Shown in pieces: positions 9,301 to 17,919 of a stretch of 34,322 nucleotides of DNA; position 1 is the stretch's first letter; the number at the start of each line of letters is the position of its first letter. Source of the DNA: Bacteroidaceae bacterium (GTDB taxonomy: Bacteria; Bacteroidota; Bacteroidia; Bacteroidales; Bacteroidaceae); NCBI GenBank assembly GCA_024398755.1, contig JAKSIQ010000016.1, positions 1 to 34,322 of the forward strand, read 5' to 3'. The position numbers were made by a program, and so were the translations under genes. Under the pieces are notes generated by a model. The model made no database searches, was not told the DNA's origin, and was given only the letters and a program-made list of their open reading frames with translations.

Positions 9301-10770
9301 CTGTTCGGAAGCGGTAGTGCACTTGACCTTGAAGGCGAATCGGTACTTGAAAACGCATTCTTCGACATAGAAGCCATGGGTGCCAGATTCATCGTCAAGG
9401 AAGACTCTCTGCATTTTGAACCTGGCAAAATGCTGTTTGACAACATTGTCTGCTATGACGAATACGGTCATGACGGCATTCTGAACTGTCATCTGTACCA
9501 TAACTGCTTTCACAACTGGAAGGTTGACCTGAGGGCCAATGTCACCGACATGATGGTTTACAGCGTTCCAAAATCGGACAAAGGCGTCATATATGCCACT
9601 GTATATGCCGAAGGCAGTGCCGCAATGAATTATGACGGCACAAACGGACTTGACATAAAGGTCGATGCCCGCACGTCAAATGGCACCAGAATAGGATTCC
9701 GCCCATCTACCGGACAGGTTGCCAGCTACAACTTCCTGTCCATTGTTGACCGCAACGAATTGAATTCCGACACCACATCGCTGGCATCGGTCCAGACAAA
9801 TGCGCCTGTCAGGAAAAGGAACTTCAACCTTGATCTTAACGTGGAATGTGACAATTCCGCCATTCTTGACCTTTCAATGGGCTCGCTGTCAGGTCTGATG
9901 CGCGGAGAAGGCAACATTGGAATAAATTATAACCGCAAGGACGGCATCAGTCTGAACGGTCTCTACAATTTGAGTTACGGCATGTGTTCGCTCTCTCTGG
10001 AAGACCTGATACGCAAAGACTTCTCGTTACGCGACGGAAGTTATGTAAGATTCAACGGTCAGGTGATGGACACAGAGCTCAATCTTCTGACATACCATAA
10101 TGTGAACTCGGCCTCGATGTACGATCTTGACCCGACTGTTACACCCGGAAACAATTCAAGGGTGCGCTGTCTGATGGATGTTACAGGTACGGCCGGCAAT
10201 CCGCAACTGTCGTTCGACATTGACATGCCTAACGGAACATCTCAGGAAAAAGACATTCTGGCAAGTGCCACAGCCACCGAAGAGCAGAGAAACATCCAGT
10301 TCATGTATCTTCTGGCGATGGGACGTTTCTATGCGTACGATGTCAACGCCGACGACCGCAATGCCAGCAGTCCGTCAGCAATGGAATCGATAGTGAATTC
10401 AGCCGTCAGCGGTCAGGTGAACAACATACTGTCATCGCTGCTCAACAGCGACAAGTTCACGTTATCCAGCAATCTGAGTGCCGGCAGCTATCTGTCAAAT
10501 GATGCCACAAATCTCAGCAACAAGGAACTGGAAGGCATTCTCGAAGCCCATCTGCTTGACAACCGTCTGCTTGTGAACGGCAATTTCGGCTACAGGGAGA
10601 ATACGATAAACAACACATCAGACTTTATAGGCGATGTGGAAGTCCGCTACAAACTGTTCCCCCGTCAGGGTATCAGTCTGAAAGGATACAACAAGAGCAA
10701 CGACAAATATTTTTCAAAGACCACGCTCACCACACAAGGAGTAGGCCTGGTCTTTGAAAAAGATTTCTGA
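6391..10770 (+). CDS. tamB: TamB-family translocation and assembly module protein
   Basis: A very large protein, about 1459 residues, with one N-terminal membrane anchor (about residues 5-22) and a long beta-rich periplasmic body. It ends in a TamB/DUF490 domain covering roughly the last 400 residues (NNSRVRCLMDVTGTAGNPQL through GVGLVFEKDF). The family spans the periplasm and works with BamA/TamA-type outer-membrane proteins, or in lipid transfer between membranes. No partner gene lies nearby. No ATG precedes the anchor. GTG at 6391 (VKFAKILH) is preferred over TTG at 6382, because the TTG falls inside the predicted -7 element. An ATG at 6478 would delete the anchor. The gene is divergent from nqrA and convergent with proS. 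Confidence 0.9.
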   Translation: MKFAKILHIISLAVSVLLLAGQLFFSSGRMQEKAAGLVASYSNSILETEISASNIRFTYPFGIEINGMTVYDEKHDTLAFVSMAIAHFKPGQLLHKKLSINGIRLIHPDIRLSADSIGARPNYMFLAEKLKGSGQQPEILLRANSIVLRNASFRYDILDQPYTEGYFNSSHIGVEHLNTSISIKALRTDTVAVSIRKLRLRERSGFAIRSMHGSIAAGPESFTIDDLTLHTNASSISVSDFESASGMTGIRNGEIPEKFTATVLADITGRDFKAFVPQAASMDDRIAFNATAARNGNRFTVSGCSIQLGRNMFSMKSSGSAVIDFAGPATDPARYVAALSLDGSFSKRLPVWLDCQFANFGISVPQACRNLGSGSFSAVADADGKSAVMTIGLESESGDAEFEIRYQDGHYSAQADGHRIQVGRIAGSSVAGPCSFTLSADAGSIGKNMTGKAKLNVLSAVIDGYTYRNIVANANTDGNNLTALVNFSDINGSISLQAGMHRADVPEFWTRIDADSVRLYAYGIGKDSLEVSGTLTANISDTDIDRIKGRMSVDSLLCSRPDGRKWHMDNLTATLSGECREKRTATVSSDFFNASMIGEYKLSTLASSFSSLTAVIAPSLSEWLETNIPACRKKITNNNNLTLTASLSSLDFSDVVLDKPLLLPHEATACVRMDESDASMSCSACVPEIGFGDKLIRGFNLDASLCEGTFSSEINGSYTSGTGKAISLTNVAGSRYDDRDSIDIFFLLEDMNGSTSIPLQTHCRFDGLTAHRLKTSIFIDPADMTFNSEHWKLSVDSISIFNGSTGIGNLALSDDLSSSLLANGIISADTTDVLTLEMNDIDMNRAASLAGADRMGLKGLASGRLDLMGILGKLAFEGSLNVDSLEFMTSKQGNLESHFNWNPQLSQVEIWGVAVDSIRSARTVLDGYYRTTDSFVDVAIDATHTDLHFLNTWTGKCFSEMGGSATGHLRLFGSGSALDLEGESVLENAFFDIEAMGARFIVKEDSLHFEPGKMLFDNIVCYDEYGHDGILNCHLYHNCFHNWKVDLRANVTDMMVYSVPKSDKGVIYATVYAEGSAAMNYDGTNGLDIKVDARTSNGTRIGFRPSTGQVASYNFLSIVDRNELNSDTTSLASVQTNAPVRKRNFNLDLNVECDNSAILDLSMGSLSGLMRGEGNIGINYNRKDGISLNGLYNLSYGMCSLSLEDLIRKDFSLRDGSYVRFNGQVMDTELNLLTYHNVNSASMYDLDPTVTPGNNSRVRCLMDVTGTAGNPQLSFDIDMPNGTSQEKDILASATATEEQRNIQFMYLLAMGRFYAYDVNADDRNASSPSAMESIVNSAVSGQVNNILSSLLNSDKFTLSSNLSAGSYLSNDATNLSNKELEGILEAHLLDNRLLVNGNFGYRENTINNTSDFIGDVEVRYKLFPRQGISLKGYNKSNDKYFSKTTLTTQGVGLVFEKDF

Positions 10771-10786
10771 CAGGCTTGGAACCTGT
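10770..10786. terminator. weak hairpin between convergent tamB and proS
   Basis: ACAGG (10770-10774) and CCTGT (10782-10786) form a 5-bp stem with a 7-base loop, followed on the plus strand by TT and then a T-rich stretch. It lies in the 29-base gap between two convergent stop codons. The stem is short, so this is only a possible terminator. Confidence 0.25.
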
Positions 10787-10799
10787 TTGGGAATTTTCC

Positions 10800-12284
10800 T
10801 TAGTAAGAGCGTGCAAACAGTACACGGCGGTGTGAAGGAGCACCGGTATATACGCACTGTCCCTCTTCGGTAGTATCGAAGTCCATCGGAATGCAGCGTA
10901 TGGTTGCCTTGGTCTCTTCCTTGATCTTGGCCTCTGTTTCAGGAGTGCCGTCCCAATGTGCAAGAACAAAGTTGCCGGCATCAATCTGAGCCTTGAACTC
11001 ATCGTATGAATTCACCTTGACCATACGTGAATCGCGCCATGCCTTGGCCTTTTCAAAGATGGACTTCTGGATTTCGTCAAGCAGAGCCGGAATGGTATTC
11101 TCAAGTCCTTCGAACTGTACCGTCTCCTTTTCCAGAGTATCACGGCGCATCAGTTCAACAGTACCGGCCTCAAGATCACGCATGCCAAGTGCCAGACGTA
11201 CAGGTACGCCCTTAACCTCATAATCGGCAAACTTGAAGCCAGGACGCTTGTTGTCGGCATCGTCATACTTGACACTTATTCCTTTGGCACGGAGCGCATC
11301 GGCCAGAACATTGACTTTGGCGCTTATCTTGTCAAGATCTTCCTGAGTCTTGTAGATAGGAACAATTACTACCTGTATTGGTGCAAGTTTCGGAGGAAGA
11401 ACCAGACCGTTGTCATCGCTGTGTGCCATAATCAGAGCACCCATAAGACGAGTTGAAACGCCCCAGCTGGTTGCCCATACGTAGTCAAGTTTGTTGTCCT
11501 TGTCAACGAACTGGACATCGAACGCCTTGGCAAAATTCTGTCCCAGGAAATGTGAAGTGCCGCACTGGAGTGCCTTGCCGTCCTGGGTCATGGACTCGAT
11601 AGTATAGGTATCAAGAGCGCCGGCAAAACGTTCGGTCTCTGACTTGACGCCGCGGACAACCGGAACAGCCATATATCCTTCAACGAAATCACGGTAAACG
11701 GTCTGCATGCGGCGTGCCTCCTGCTCAGCCTCTTCACGTGTGGCATGTGCGGTATGACCTTCCTGCCAGAGGAATTCGGCTGTACGGAGGAACAGACGGG
11801 GACGCATTTCCCAACGCATTACATTTGCCCACTGGTTGCAAAGAATTGGCAGGTCGCGGTATGACTTGATCCAGTTCTTGTAAGTGGCCCATATTATGGT
11901 TTCCGATGTAGGACGTACTATCAGTTCCTCTTCAAGTTTTGCGGCAGGGTCAACAATGACACCGGAACCGTCTTCAGCATTCTTCAGACGATAATGTGTG
12001 ACTACGGCACATTCCTTTGCAAAGCCCTCAACATGTTCGGCTTCCTTGCTCAGATATGACTTTGGAATGAGCAGTGGGAAATATGCGTTGACATGACCGG
12101 TTTCCTTGAACTTGTCGTCAAGTGTACGCTGTATCTTCTCCCAGATGGCATAACCGTAGGGTTTTATTACCATACAGCCACGGACAGGTGCCTGTTCCGC
12201 CAGATCGGCCTTTACAACCAGTTCATTGTACCACTGTGAATAGTTCTCACTCCTTTTTGTCAGGTCTTTGAGTTCTTTTGCCAT
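10800..12284 (-). CDS. proS: prolyl-tRNA synthetase, type 3 (archaeal/eukaryotic-like)
   Basis: A 494-residue cytoplasmic class II synthetase that charges tRNA-Pro. Visible motifs are [13 protein letters not shown], motif 2 in [20 protein letters not shown] followed by GHTAHAT, and motif 3 in [13 protein letters not shown]. The anticodon-binding domain starts near [11 protein letters not shown]. The C-terminal domain has [13 protein letters not shown] and a terminal RVLFARSY, which marks the short archaeal-type ProS without the bacterial editing insertion. This type is normal in Bacteroidota. The gene has its own promoter element at 12317-12324 and is divergent from the T9SS plug gene. Confidence 0.97.
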   Translation of the reverse strand: MAKELKDLTKRSENYSQWYNELVVKADLAEQAPVRGCMVIKPYGYAIWEKIQRTLDDKFKETGHVNAYFPLLIPKSYLSKEAEHVEGFAKECAVVTHYRLKNAEDGSGVIVDPAAKLEEELIVRPTSETIIWATYKNWIKSYRDLPILCNQWANVMRWEMRPRLFLRTAEFLWQEGHTAHATREEAEQEARRMQTVYRDFVEGYMAVPVVRGVKSETERFAGALDTYTIESMTQDGKALQCGTSHFLGQNFAKAFDVQFVDKDNKLDYVWATSWGVSTRLMGALIMAHSDDNGLVLPPKLAPIQVVIVPIYKTQEDLDKISAKVNVLADALRAKGISVKYDDADNKRPGFKFADYEVKGVPVRLALGMRDLEAGTVELMRRDTLEKETVQFEGLENTIPALLDEIQKSIFEKAKAWRDSRMVKVNSYDEFKAQIDAGNFVLAHWDGTPETEAKIKEETKATIRCIPMDFDTTEEGQCVYTGAPSHRRVLFARSY

Positions 12285-12316
12285 TGCAATATGCTGTTAT
12301 TTGTTCTTTCAGGCCG

Positions 12317-12324
12317 CAAATTTA
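12317..12324 (-). promoter_or_regulatory. -7 element (TAAATTTG) for proS
   Basis: Read on the minus strand this is TAAATTTG, an exact TAnnTTTG match, 32 bases upstream of the proS ATG. No distinct -33 element is assigned. Confidence 0.6.
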
Positions 12325-12345
12325 CTCATTTATCCATAAATAAGT

Positions 12346-12353
12346 TAATATTG
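12346..12353 (+). promoter_or_regulatory. near-consensus -7 element (TAATATTG) for the T9SS plug gene
   Basis: TAATATTG differs from TAnnTTTG at one base and ends four bases before the ATG at 12358. This spacing resembles that of tamB and implies a nearly leaderless message. Confidence 0.4.
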
Positions 12354-12357
12354 CAGT

Positions 12358-13629
12358 ATGAAACGTCTTTCATTTGCTGCTGCTCTTCTGGCCATAACGT
12401 CACCATCATGGGGAGACGGCCCGGCATCTCTGTCATCAAAGACAGAAGTCTGGGCCGAAGGTCTGATTGAGGAGATTCTGTCACCCCGCATAATTGCATG
12501 CGGAGACTGGATGAGACCGCCGGTAATTACACTGGGAACCGATGAGACTCTTGAGTTCTCGTTTGACAGGCTGTCAAAAGAACCGCATCAGTTCAATTAT
12601 CACATTGACCACTGCGATGCCGACTGGGAAGTATCCGATCTGCAGTATTCGGAATATATGGACGGTTTTGACAACGAGCAGCTTTATTATGATGATTATT
12701 CACGCAACACCACTTTTGATTATACCCATTTCAGCCTGACAGTTCCCAATGAAATGAACACCCCGATACTGTCCGGCAACTATAAGCTCACCATTTCCGA
12801 GAGTGATTTTCCAGTGGCCGTATTCCGTTTCTGCGTTGTAGAGCCTGCGGCTGCAATAAAGTCAGCCGTTTCCGACATTACCGACATTGACACCCGGGAA
12901 ACCCACCAGCAGGTTACCGCCAGTGTGGAATCGTCAGAACTGGCATGTTTTGATGCCCGAGAGGAACTGAAACTTACAGTGATGCAGAACATGCGCTTTG
13001 ACAATGCGGCACGTATGGTTGCGCCCGATTTCATTCAGGGAAGCACTGTCATCTGGCAGCACTGCGAACCTATGATATTCGATGCCGGGAACGGTTTCAG
13101 ACGCTTTGAGATTACCGATTTCTATGCCAACACCCAGAATGTTGACAAGATAAGCTACTATGATCCGTTCTACCATGCCATGCTGTGCCATGACGAACCT
13201 GGCAGAAATTTCCGTTATGAAGGAGACCATGGAGGACGCATGTACATAAGAAGCACAGAAACAGGAGTTACCGATTATGACACCGAAGCCGACTATGTCT
13301 TTGTACACTTTGAACTGTATTCCGACCTTGTTGACGGAGGAAGCCCCTATATATATTACCAATACGACGGCGCTGGTTTTTCAGCACGTCACAAGATGCA
13401 GTACAGGGGAACACGTCCACATTGCTACGAAGCGGTTCTGCCGTTGAAGATGGGGTCATACGACTACCAGTATCTGTGGGTACCCGATGGAGCGAACCGT
13501 GCGGAAACAGGGCAATTCGAAGGCAATTTCCATCAAACCGGGAACGAATACATGCTGTTCCTGTACCAGAGACGTCCGGGAGACCGGTATGACCGCCTGG
13601 TAGGTTATTCCACTACAATCTTCAAATAA
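12358..13629 (+). CDS. type IX secretion system plug-domain protein (DUF5103)
   Basis: A 423-residue secreted protein with an N-terminal signal peptide (MKRLSFAAALLAITSPSWG, predicted cleavage near residue 19). The body fits the DUF5103 / T9SS plug family: FNYHIDHCDADWE, FDNEQLYYDDYSRNTTFDYT, then a conserved C-terminal part with YYQYDGAGF, YEAVLPLKMGSYDYQYLWV and TGNEYMLFLYQRRPGDRYDR. Family members are thought to close or gate the large outer-membrane channel SprA of the T9SS; that role is taken from the family. The gene is single, divergent from proS, and convergent with the lipoprotein operon across 12 bases. Confidence 0.88.
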   Translation: MKRLSFAAALLAITSPSWGDGPASLSSKTEVWAEGLIEEILSPRIIACGDWMRPPVITLGTDETLEFSFDRLSKEPHQFNYHIDHCDADWEVSDLQYSEYMDGFDNEQLYYDDYSRNTTFDYTHFSLTVPNEMNTPILSGNYKLTISESDFPVAVFRFCVVEPAAAIKSAVSDITDIDTRETHQQVTASVESSELACFDAREELKLTVMQNMRFDNAARMVAPDFIQGSTVIWQHCEPMIFDAGNGFRRFEITDFYANTQNVDKISYYDPFYHAMLCHDEPGRNFRYEGDHGGRMYIRSTETGVTDYDTEADYVFVHFELYSDLVDGGSPYIYYQYDGAGFSARHKMQYRGTRPHCYEAVLPLKMGSYDYQYLWVPDGANRAETGQFEGNFHQTGNEYMLFLYQRRPGDRYDRLVGYSTTIFK

Positions 13630-13641
13630 AGGATTCATAGG

Positions 13642-15198
13642 TCAGAGTCGGTCAATCAGAATGTCCATCTGAGCAATCCTGTCACTCAGCACCTGCTTCA
13701 TCTTTGCCACAGCCTGTTCGAAGGTCATCTCTTCATCGCCGTTTTTCATATCAGGCATGAACCTGCTGAACGGATAGATGGTTTCATCAATATGAGCGCT
13801 GACCGAAAGCTCCGTTGCAAGACTGTCCATATAGTCAAAAATATAAGGATCAACCTTTGATTTATAACTGTCCCATCTGGATTTGACTCTGCGTACGAAC
13901 GCCGTGTCATTCTTCAGATACATATACCAGATTCCATCTGTGAACAGAGATTTGTCAACATCATTGAAAGTTCTGTAGTCAAAGTCCCATAACGGGCCGG
14001 CAAACAGCTTGCCGTCCTTCTTTTTGTACCCATACACTGAGAAACAATTGAAGAATTCGCCATTATTGGTCAGCGACTGGACCAGTCCATAATCAATGAA
14101 TGAATTCATATCATAGTACTGCGAAGAAGCCGTTTCATAATCCCCGCTCACCAGACACTGTTCAAAGCCGTTGTAGAAGCTACTGATGCAGTCAAGAAAT
14201 GACGAATCGCATATTTCATCATCGGGTGACTTGACATTGACAGGCCAGCCGTTAATTGCAGTCCTGAACTTCCACGCCTCGTCATAGTAGTTGTCCATCT
14301 CCAAAAGATAGCCGACATTCACATCAGCAGAATCGGCTCCGATTTCATCAATGTCCACACGGTTTTTGTTGACATTGATCTTTTCAGTAATCTGATACAG
14401 TCCCTCGTGTTTGCCGTTCAGTACCAGTTCCGCGAATTTTGATTTGGGAGTCCACTCCAGGCCGTCGGCCATCTGGCCCAGTCTGAAAGCAACGGCATTT
14501 CGCATCTCCGTACGGTCGCGGAAATTGGCCAGGAAGCACCATGTCTTGTTTTTCGGCATGCCAAGAATCGGACGTTTCTTGTCAAACTTGACATTGAATG
14601 CCACCTTCGGATAAGTGGCGGTTCCGTTTCCGCGTTTTTTGACGAGAACCGAATCTCTGCTGTCCGGAAGTTTGCCGAAACCGTAGGTCTTCAGTTCCGC
14701 AGCAAGCCATTCCGTCTTTGATTCTATGGATTTGCCCTGATTGGTAGCGACAACTATCACCGGCAGACCTGTATATGGCAGGAACGATATGCTGTGGAAC
14801 ACGTCCGACGGTGCAATACCCTGAATGCGTATCTGAGCCGGATACTTTGCCGAGCAGTATATCGGAGTTTCACCGCTGACAAGTTCGTCACCATTCCAGA
14901 TTATCGAACCGTCACCTACAGAAAACCTCGGTATGAGTTCACAAGGCAGTTCAATTGAATCGGCCGATATCATCAGCAGATTGTACGGATCGAGTCCGGT
15001 GCACACGACATCGCTTTTCAGACTGGGGTTATCTTCTTTAAGAAAGGCGAAATACGTGAATTCACTGTACTTTGTCTCCCCTTTGTTATCTTCCTGGCGC
15101 GGGTCTGTCCACCCCTCAGGAAATGACAGAGACATGCAGCCGGCAAGCCAGAAACAAGCCAGTATTGACAGGCATGATATTCTTGCTGTTTTCGTCAT
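13642..15198 (-). CDS. CotH-kinase-like lipoprotein, type A (copy 2)
   Basis: A 518-residue predicted lipoprotein (lipobox LAGC, Cys21). Residues about 45-150 form an Ig-like region with KEDNPSLKSDVV and VSGETPIYC. A CotH-like domain follows: KKRGNGTATYP (about 188-197), LGMPKNKTWCFLANFRDRTE (about 212-231), EWTPKSKFAELVLNGKHEGL (about 248-267), and GKLFAGPLWDFDYRTF with WDFD at 404-407. CotH proteins have a protein-kinase-like fold and phosphorylate spore-coat protein in Bacillus; the substrate here is unknown. Compared with the CotH pattern, the paired Lys after the Gly-rich segment is PKVAF, and the upstream acidic position is Glu in NNGEFFN. The closest relative in the window is the protein at 19695-21236. 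It is last in the six-gene operon, one base after the preceding gene. Confidence 0.85.
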   Translation of the reverse strand: MTKTARISCLSILACFWLAGCMSLSFPEGWTDPRQEDNKGETKYSEFTYFAFLKEDNPSLKSDVVCTGLDPYNLLMISADSIELPCELIPRFSVGDGSIIWNGDELVSGETPIYCSAKYPAQIRIQGIAPSDVFHSISFLPYTGLPVIVVATNQGKSIESKTEWLAAELKTYGFGKLPDSRDSVLVKKRGNGTATYPKVAFNVKFDKKRPILGMPKNKTWCFLANFRDRTEMRNAVAFRLGQMADGLEWTPKSKFAELVLNGKHEGLYQITEKINVNKNRVDIDEIGADSADVNVGYLLEMDNYYDEAWKFRTAINGWPVNVKSPDDEICDSSFLDCISSFYNGFEQCLVSGDYETASSQYYDMNSFIDYGLVQSLTNNGEFFNCFSVYGYKKKDGKLFAGPLWDFDYRTFNDVDKSLFTDGIWYMYLKNDTAFVRRVKSRWDSYKSKVDPYIFDYMDSLATELSVSAHIDETIYPFSRFMPDMKNGDEEMTFEQAVAKMKQVLSDRIAQMDILIDRL

Positions 15199-15199
15199 A

Positions 15200-16798
15200 T
15201 TACCAGGATGAAATTGAATCGTTCAACATCTTGAGTCTGGACGAATAATTCTTTTTCAGTTCCTCAACCGATTCGTCCCATGACATGGATGCATCGGGGT
15301 TGCCCGTTACCCTACCCGGCCATGCCTTGTCGTTGACTACCATCGAGTTTTCTATCATTTCGGCCTGACTGTCAATATATTCCGGAATCGATGCGAATGA
15401 CGGATAATATGTCTGCCAACGGCGTTTTACCATGCTTTTGAAAACAGGATCAAGGAAAAGCCTTGAATACCACAGGCTGTTGTCATTCGAAGTGAAATCG
15501 GTGATTTCATAATCATACAGAAGGAATGAACTGCTGGGATTGAATGCGGCAAGGTCGAAATCCCATACAGGTCCGGCAAACAGTTTGCCATTCCGGTCCT
15601 TGTAGTACCATATTGATCCCGGCAGGCGCGCATCCGTGCAATTGGTCAGTTCAAGCACAATCCAGACATCGGCAAACGATTCCAGATCAATAAGTTCTCT
15701 ATATGCAGGATCGGGAACATCCGCACGATACAGCAGCTGCTCAATTTTCTTGAAATAATCCTCTATGTAATCAATCTGCATATCGTTGATTACATCTTCA
15801 TTAGGAGATTTGATGTTGATTGGCAGGTGTCTGACAGCTGTATTGAACGAAATATTGTCAACATACCGGTCACATTCAAGCAGATAGCCGCCGGTCAGGT
15901 TCTCTCCCGCGGTATCGGTCAAACACATTTCAGTAATGTTGACCCTGTTCTTGCCGATTCTGATCTGTTCGGCAATAAGATACAGGCCACAATACTTGCT
16001 GTTGACAAAGAGTTCACAATACCGTGAGTCAGGAGTCCATGGAAGACCTGTCCTTGAGGATATTTCGAATGCCACCCGGTTTCTCAGCATGGTACGGTCA
16101 GCAGCATTGGCCAGGAAGCACCAGCGTGTGTGTCTGTTCATTCCCATGAATGACGATTTGTTGTCGAACTTCACCGTATACGATTTCTTGAGGTTCTGCA
16201 GCGAATTGTTGCCACGATACTTGGCCTGCGACGGATATATGACATCGCTGTAACCTGACTGCTGACCCGACAACTTCAATATGGAACTTGCCCAGACGCT
16301 CTTGTTGGTGATAGACCTTGATGATACGATTGAAACCACCTGGAAGCCGGTATAATCGCCCTGCGTTATGGAAAAGGTGTATTCCTTATACTGTCCGTCC
16401 GATGCATACAGTCTGTACGTGACAGGCGAACTGAAATCATTAGGCGTTTCTCCGGGAACCTGATCCACACCATCTACAGTCACCTTGGCCGCCACGCAAT
16501 CCCAAGTGGGTACAAGACACATGGAATCAAGACGGTAATGTTCTACAACAGCGGAACACACATCGTTCTGTTTCGCTGAAAACACCAAATCGGCCATGAG
16601 ATTGTCATTGGTCATAGCGTTGATTCGGAATGACTTGAACCTCACCTTGTCAATGGTGCACTCGACAGGCTTCCAACTCTGGTCCGTCACTATATTACCG
16701 CCTAACGGAGTAAGTTCGAACTTGTCAAACATATCATTTCCGCATGCCGTCAACAACAGCATGACCGATGATATGAAAAGCAGTTTCTCAATTCTCAT
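15200..16798 (-). CDS. CotH-kinase-like lipoprotein, type B (copy 2), best preserved
   Basis: A 532-residue predicted lipoprotein (lipobox LTAC, Cys19, followed by Gly-Asn-Asp). An Ig-like/DUF5018-like region covers about residues 45-145, with KVTVDGVDQVPG and NDFSSPVTYRLYASDG. The CotH domain keeps every consensus segment I can compare: KYRGNNSLQNLKKSYTVKFD (193-212), GMNRHTRWCFLANAADRT, GLYLIAEQIRIGKNRVNI, LTNCTDARLPGS with Asp389, and GKLFAGPVWDFDLAAF with WDFD at 412-415. It is therefore the likeliest active enzyme of the four. An in-frame TTG at 16804 overlaps the upstream stop, but ATG at 16798 gives a clean signal peptide (MRIEKLLFISSVMLLLTAC). It starts two bases after the lamin-tail gene. 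The paralogue is at 21230-22843. Confidence 0.88.
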   Translation of the reverse strand: MRIEKLLFISSVMLLLTACGNDMFDKFELTPLGGNIVTDQSWKPVECTIDKVRFKSFRINAMTNDNLMADLVFSAKQNDVCSAVVEHYRLDSMCLVPTWDCVAAKVTVDGVDQVPGETPNDFSSPVTYRLYASDGQYKEYTFSITQGDYTGFQVVSIVSSRSITNKSVWASSILKLSGQQSGYSDVIYPSQAKYRGNNSLQNLKKSYTVKFDNKSSFMGMNRHTRWCFLANAADRTMLRNRVAFEISSRTGLPWTPDSRYCELFVNSKYCGLYLIAEQIRIGKNRVNITEMCLTDTAGENLTGGYLLECDRYVDNISFNTAVRHLPINIKSPNEDVINDMQIDYIEDYFKKIEQLLYRADVPDPAYRELIDLESFADVWIVLELTNCTDARLPGSIWYYKDRNGKLFAGPVWDFDLAAFNPSSSFLLYDYEITDFTSNDNSLWYSRLFLDPVFKSMVKRRWQTYYPSFASIPEYIDSQAEMIENSMVVNDKAWPGRVTGNPDASMSWDESVEELKKNYSSRLKMLNDSISSW

Positions 16799-16800
16799 GC

Positions 16801-17889
16801 TCAATATCCGTCTATGTCAGAAATTGTTTTGCCGGATGGTGTGCCATTTGTATGACCCATGGATCCTGTGCTGACCATCAGCCATTCACCTGTTCCGTCG
16901 GGAACACGGACAATACTTCCTGCAATCGCCGAACTTAGTGTCACAGTGGTCCATCCGGTACTTTTGGAACCTCTCTTCACTTCATCATAAACATATTTCG
17001 CTTTAGTAAAGTCAACATGACCGTCACTAGTGCTGCCGTCACGCAGGCAAAGGCGGAAATTCTTCTGGACATAGTCTTTCAAATCAATTTCTGAAAGATC
17101 TGCCACATAATATCCGTATGGATCAATATTGGTTTCCACCAGTGTTGTCCACACAGTCTTGTTGTCTTCATTCATATCTTTGATTCTGCTCCAACGAAGT
17201 TCAAAGCCGACAATGTTGAACTTTTCCGATGAATTGTTGAACAGTTCAACCTTGTTGTTCTCAAAATCAATCTCATTAATGACTATTGGAAGCATCTTCT
17301 GGTCTATGTCACCAACCTTTGCCCCATTTGCAGTTCCAGGTGTCGAAACCGCGTAAACCCACTCGCCGCCAACTTTAGAGAAAGAATATGCGACACCTTC
17401 GGGGCTTTCACACTTCTGCATGTGAACCTGATTCCATCCTACACCTTTCTGTCCGCGCACAAAGACCGATTTTTCCAATCCGGTAGCATCCTGAAGAAAG
17501 ATGTATGTGTTCTTGCGGGCTGAAAAATCTCGTTTCAGGAAACCGGAGACATTCTCCTTTCCAGCTTCATAAGCAAGACAAAGGTATGATTTCGGACCTA
17601 TGACCTCATCGGTACCTACCCAAAGCGTCTGCTTGTCTTCAACTCCGTCATTCACCCTGAAACGTCTTATCTTGGCACCTCTCAGAGAGACCTTGGTATC
17701 ACTGGAATTGTATAGTTCAATATAGTCTTTAAAACCATTTATTTCGTTCAATGATACGGCGGAAATGTCGGGAAGCTGGTTTCCACCATCTATTCCCGTC
17801 TTGGAATCATCACTACTGCAGGCTGCAGCAAAACACACCATACCAACCAGTGTGACACTCTTGCAGAAATCCAATACACTTTTTGTCAT
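16801..17889 (-). CDS. lipoprotein with two lamin-tail domains
   Basis: A 362-residue predicted lipoprotein. The signal peptide ends in AAAC (Cys24), followed by SSDDSK. Two lamin-tail-domain (LTD) repeats are visible. The first has SLNEINGFKDYIELYNSSD and SLRGAKIRR (about residues 45-75). The second has VINEIDFENNKVELFNNSS and NIVGFELRW (about 202-233). Each is followed by a WT/LWVGT-type strand and a closing GTANG or GHTNGTPSG segment. Bacterial LTDs are Ig-like binding domains on secreted proteins, sometimes found in the same polypeptide as a CotH domain; here they are on a separate protein. Acidic residues just after the lipid Cys resemble the Bacteroides surface-export signal, so it may face outward. 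No catalytic motif is seen. Confidence 0.85.
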   Translation of the reverse strand: MTKSVLDFCKSVTLVGMVCFAAACSSDDSKTGIDGGNQLPDISAVSLNEINGFKDYIELYNSSDTKVSLRGAKIRRFRVNDGVEDKQTLWVGTDEVIGPKSYLCLAYEAGKENVSGFLKRDFSARKNTYIFLQDATGLEKSVFVRGQKGVGWNQVHMQKCESPEGVAYSFSKVGGEWVYAVSTPGTANGAKVGDIDQKMLPIVINEIDFENNKVELFNNSSEKFNIVGFELRWSRIKDMNEDNKTVWTTLVETNIDPYGYYVADLSEIDLKDYVQKNFRLCLRDGSTSDGHVDFTKAKYVYDEVKRGSKSTGWTTVTLSSAIAGSIVRVPDGTGEWLMVSTGSMGHTNGTPSGKTISDIDGY

Positions 17890-17919
17890 AATCTGTATTA
17901 TTTATTTGCTGTATTTGTT

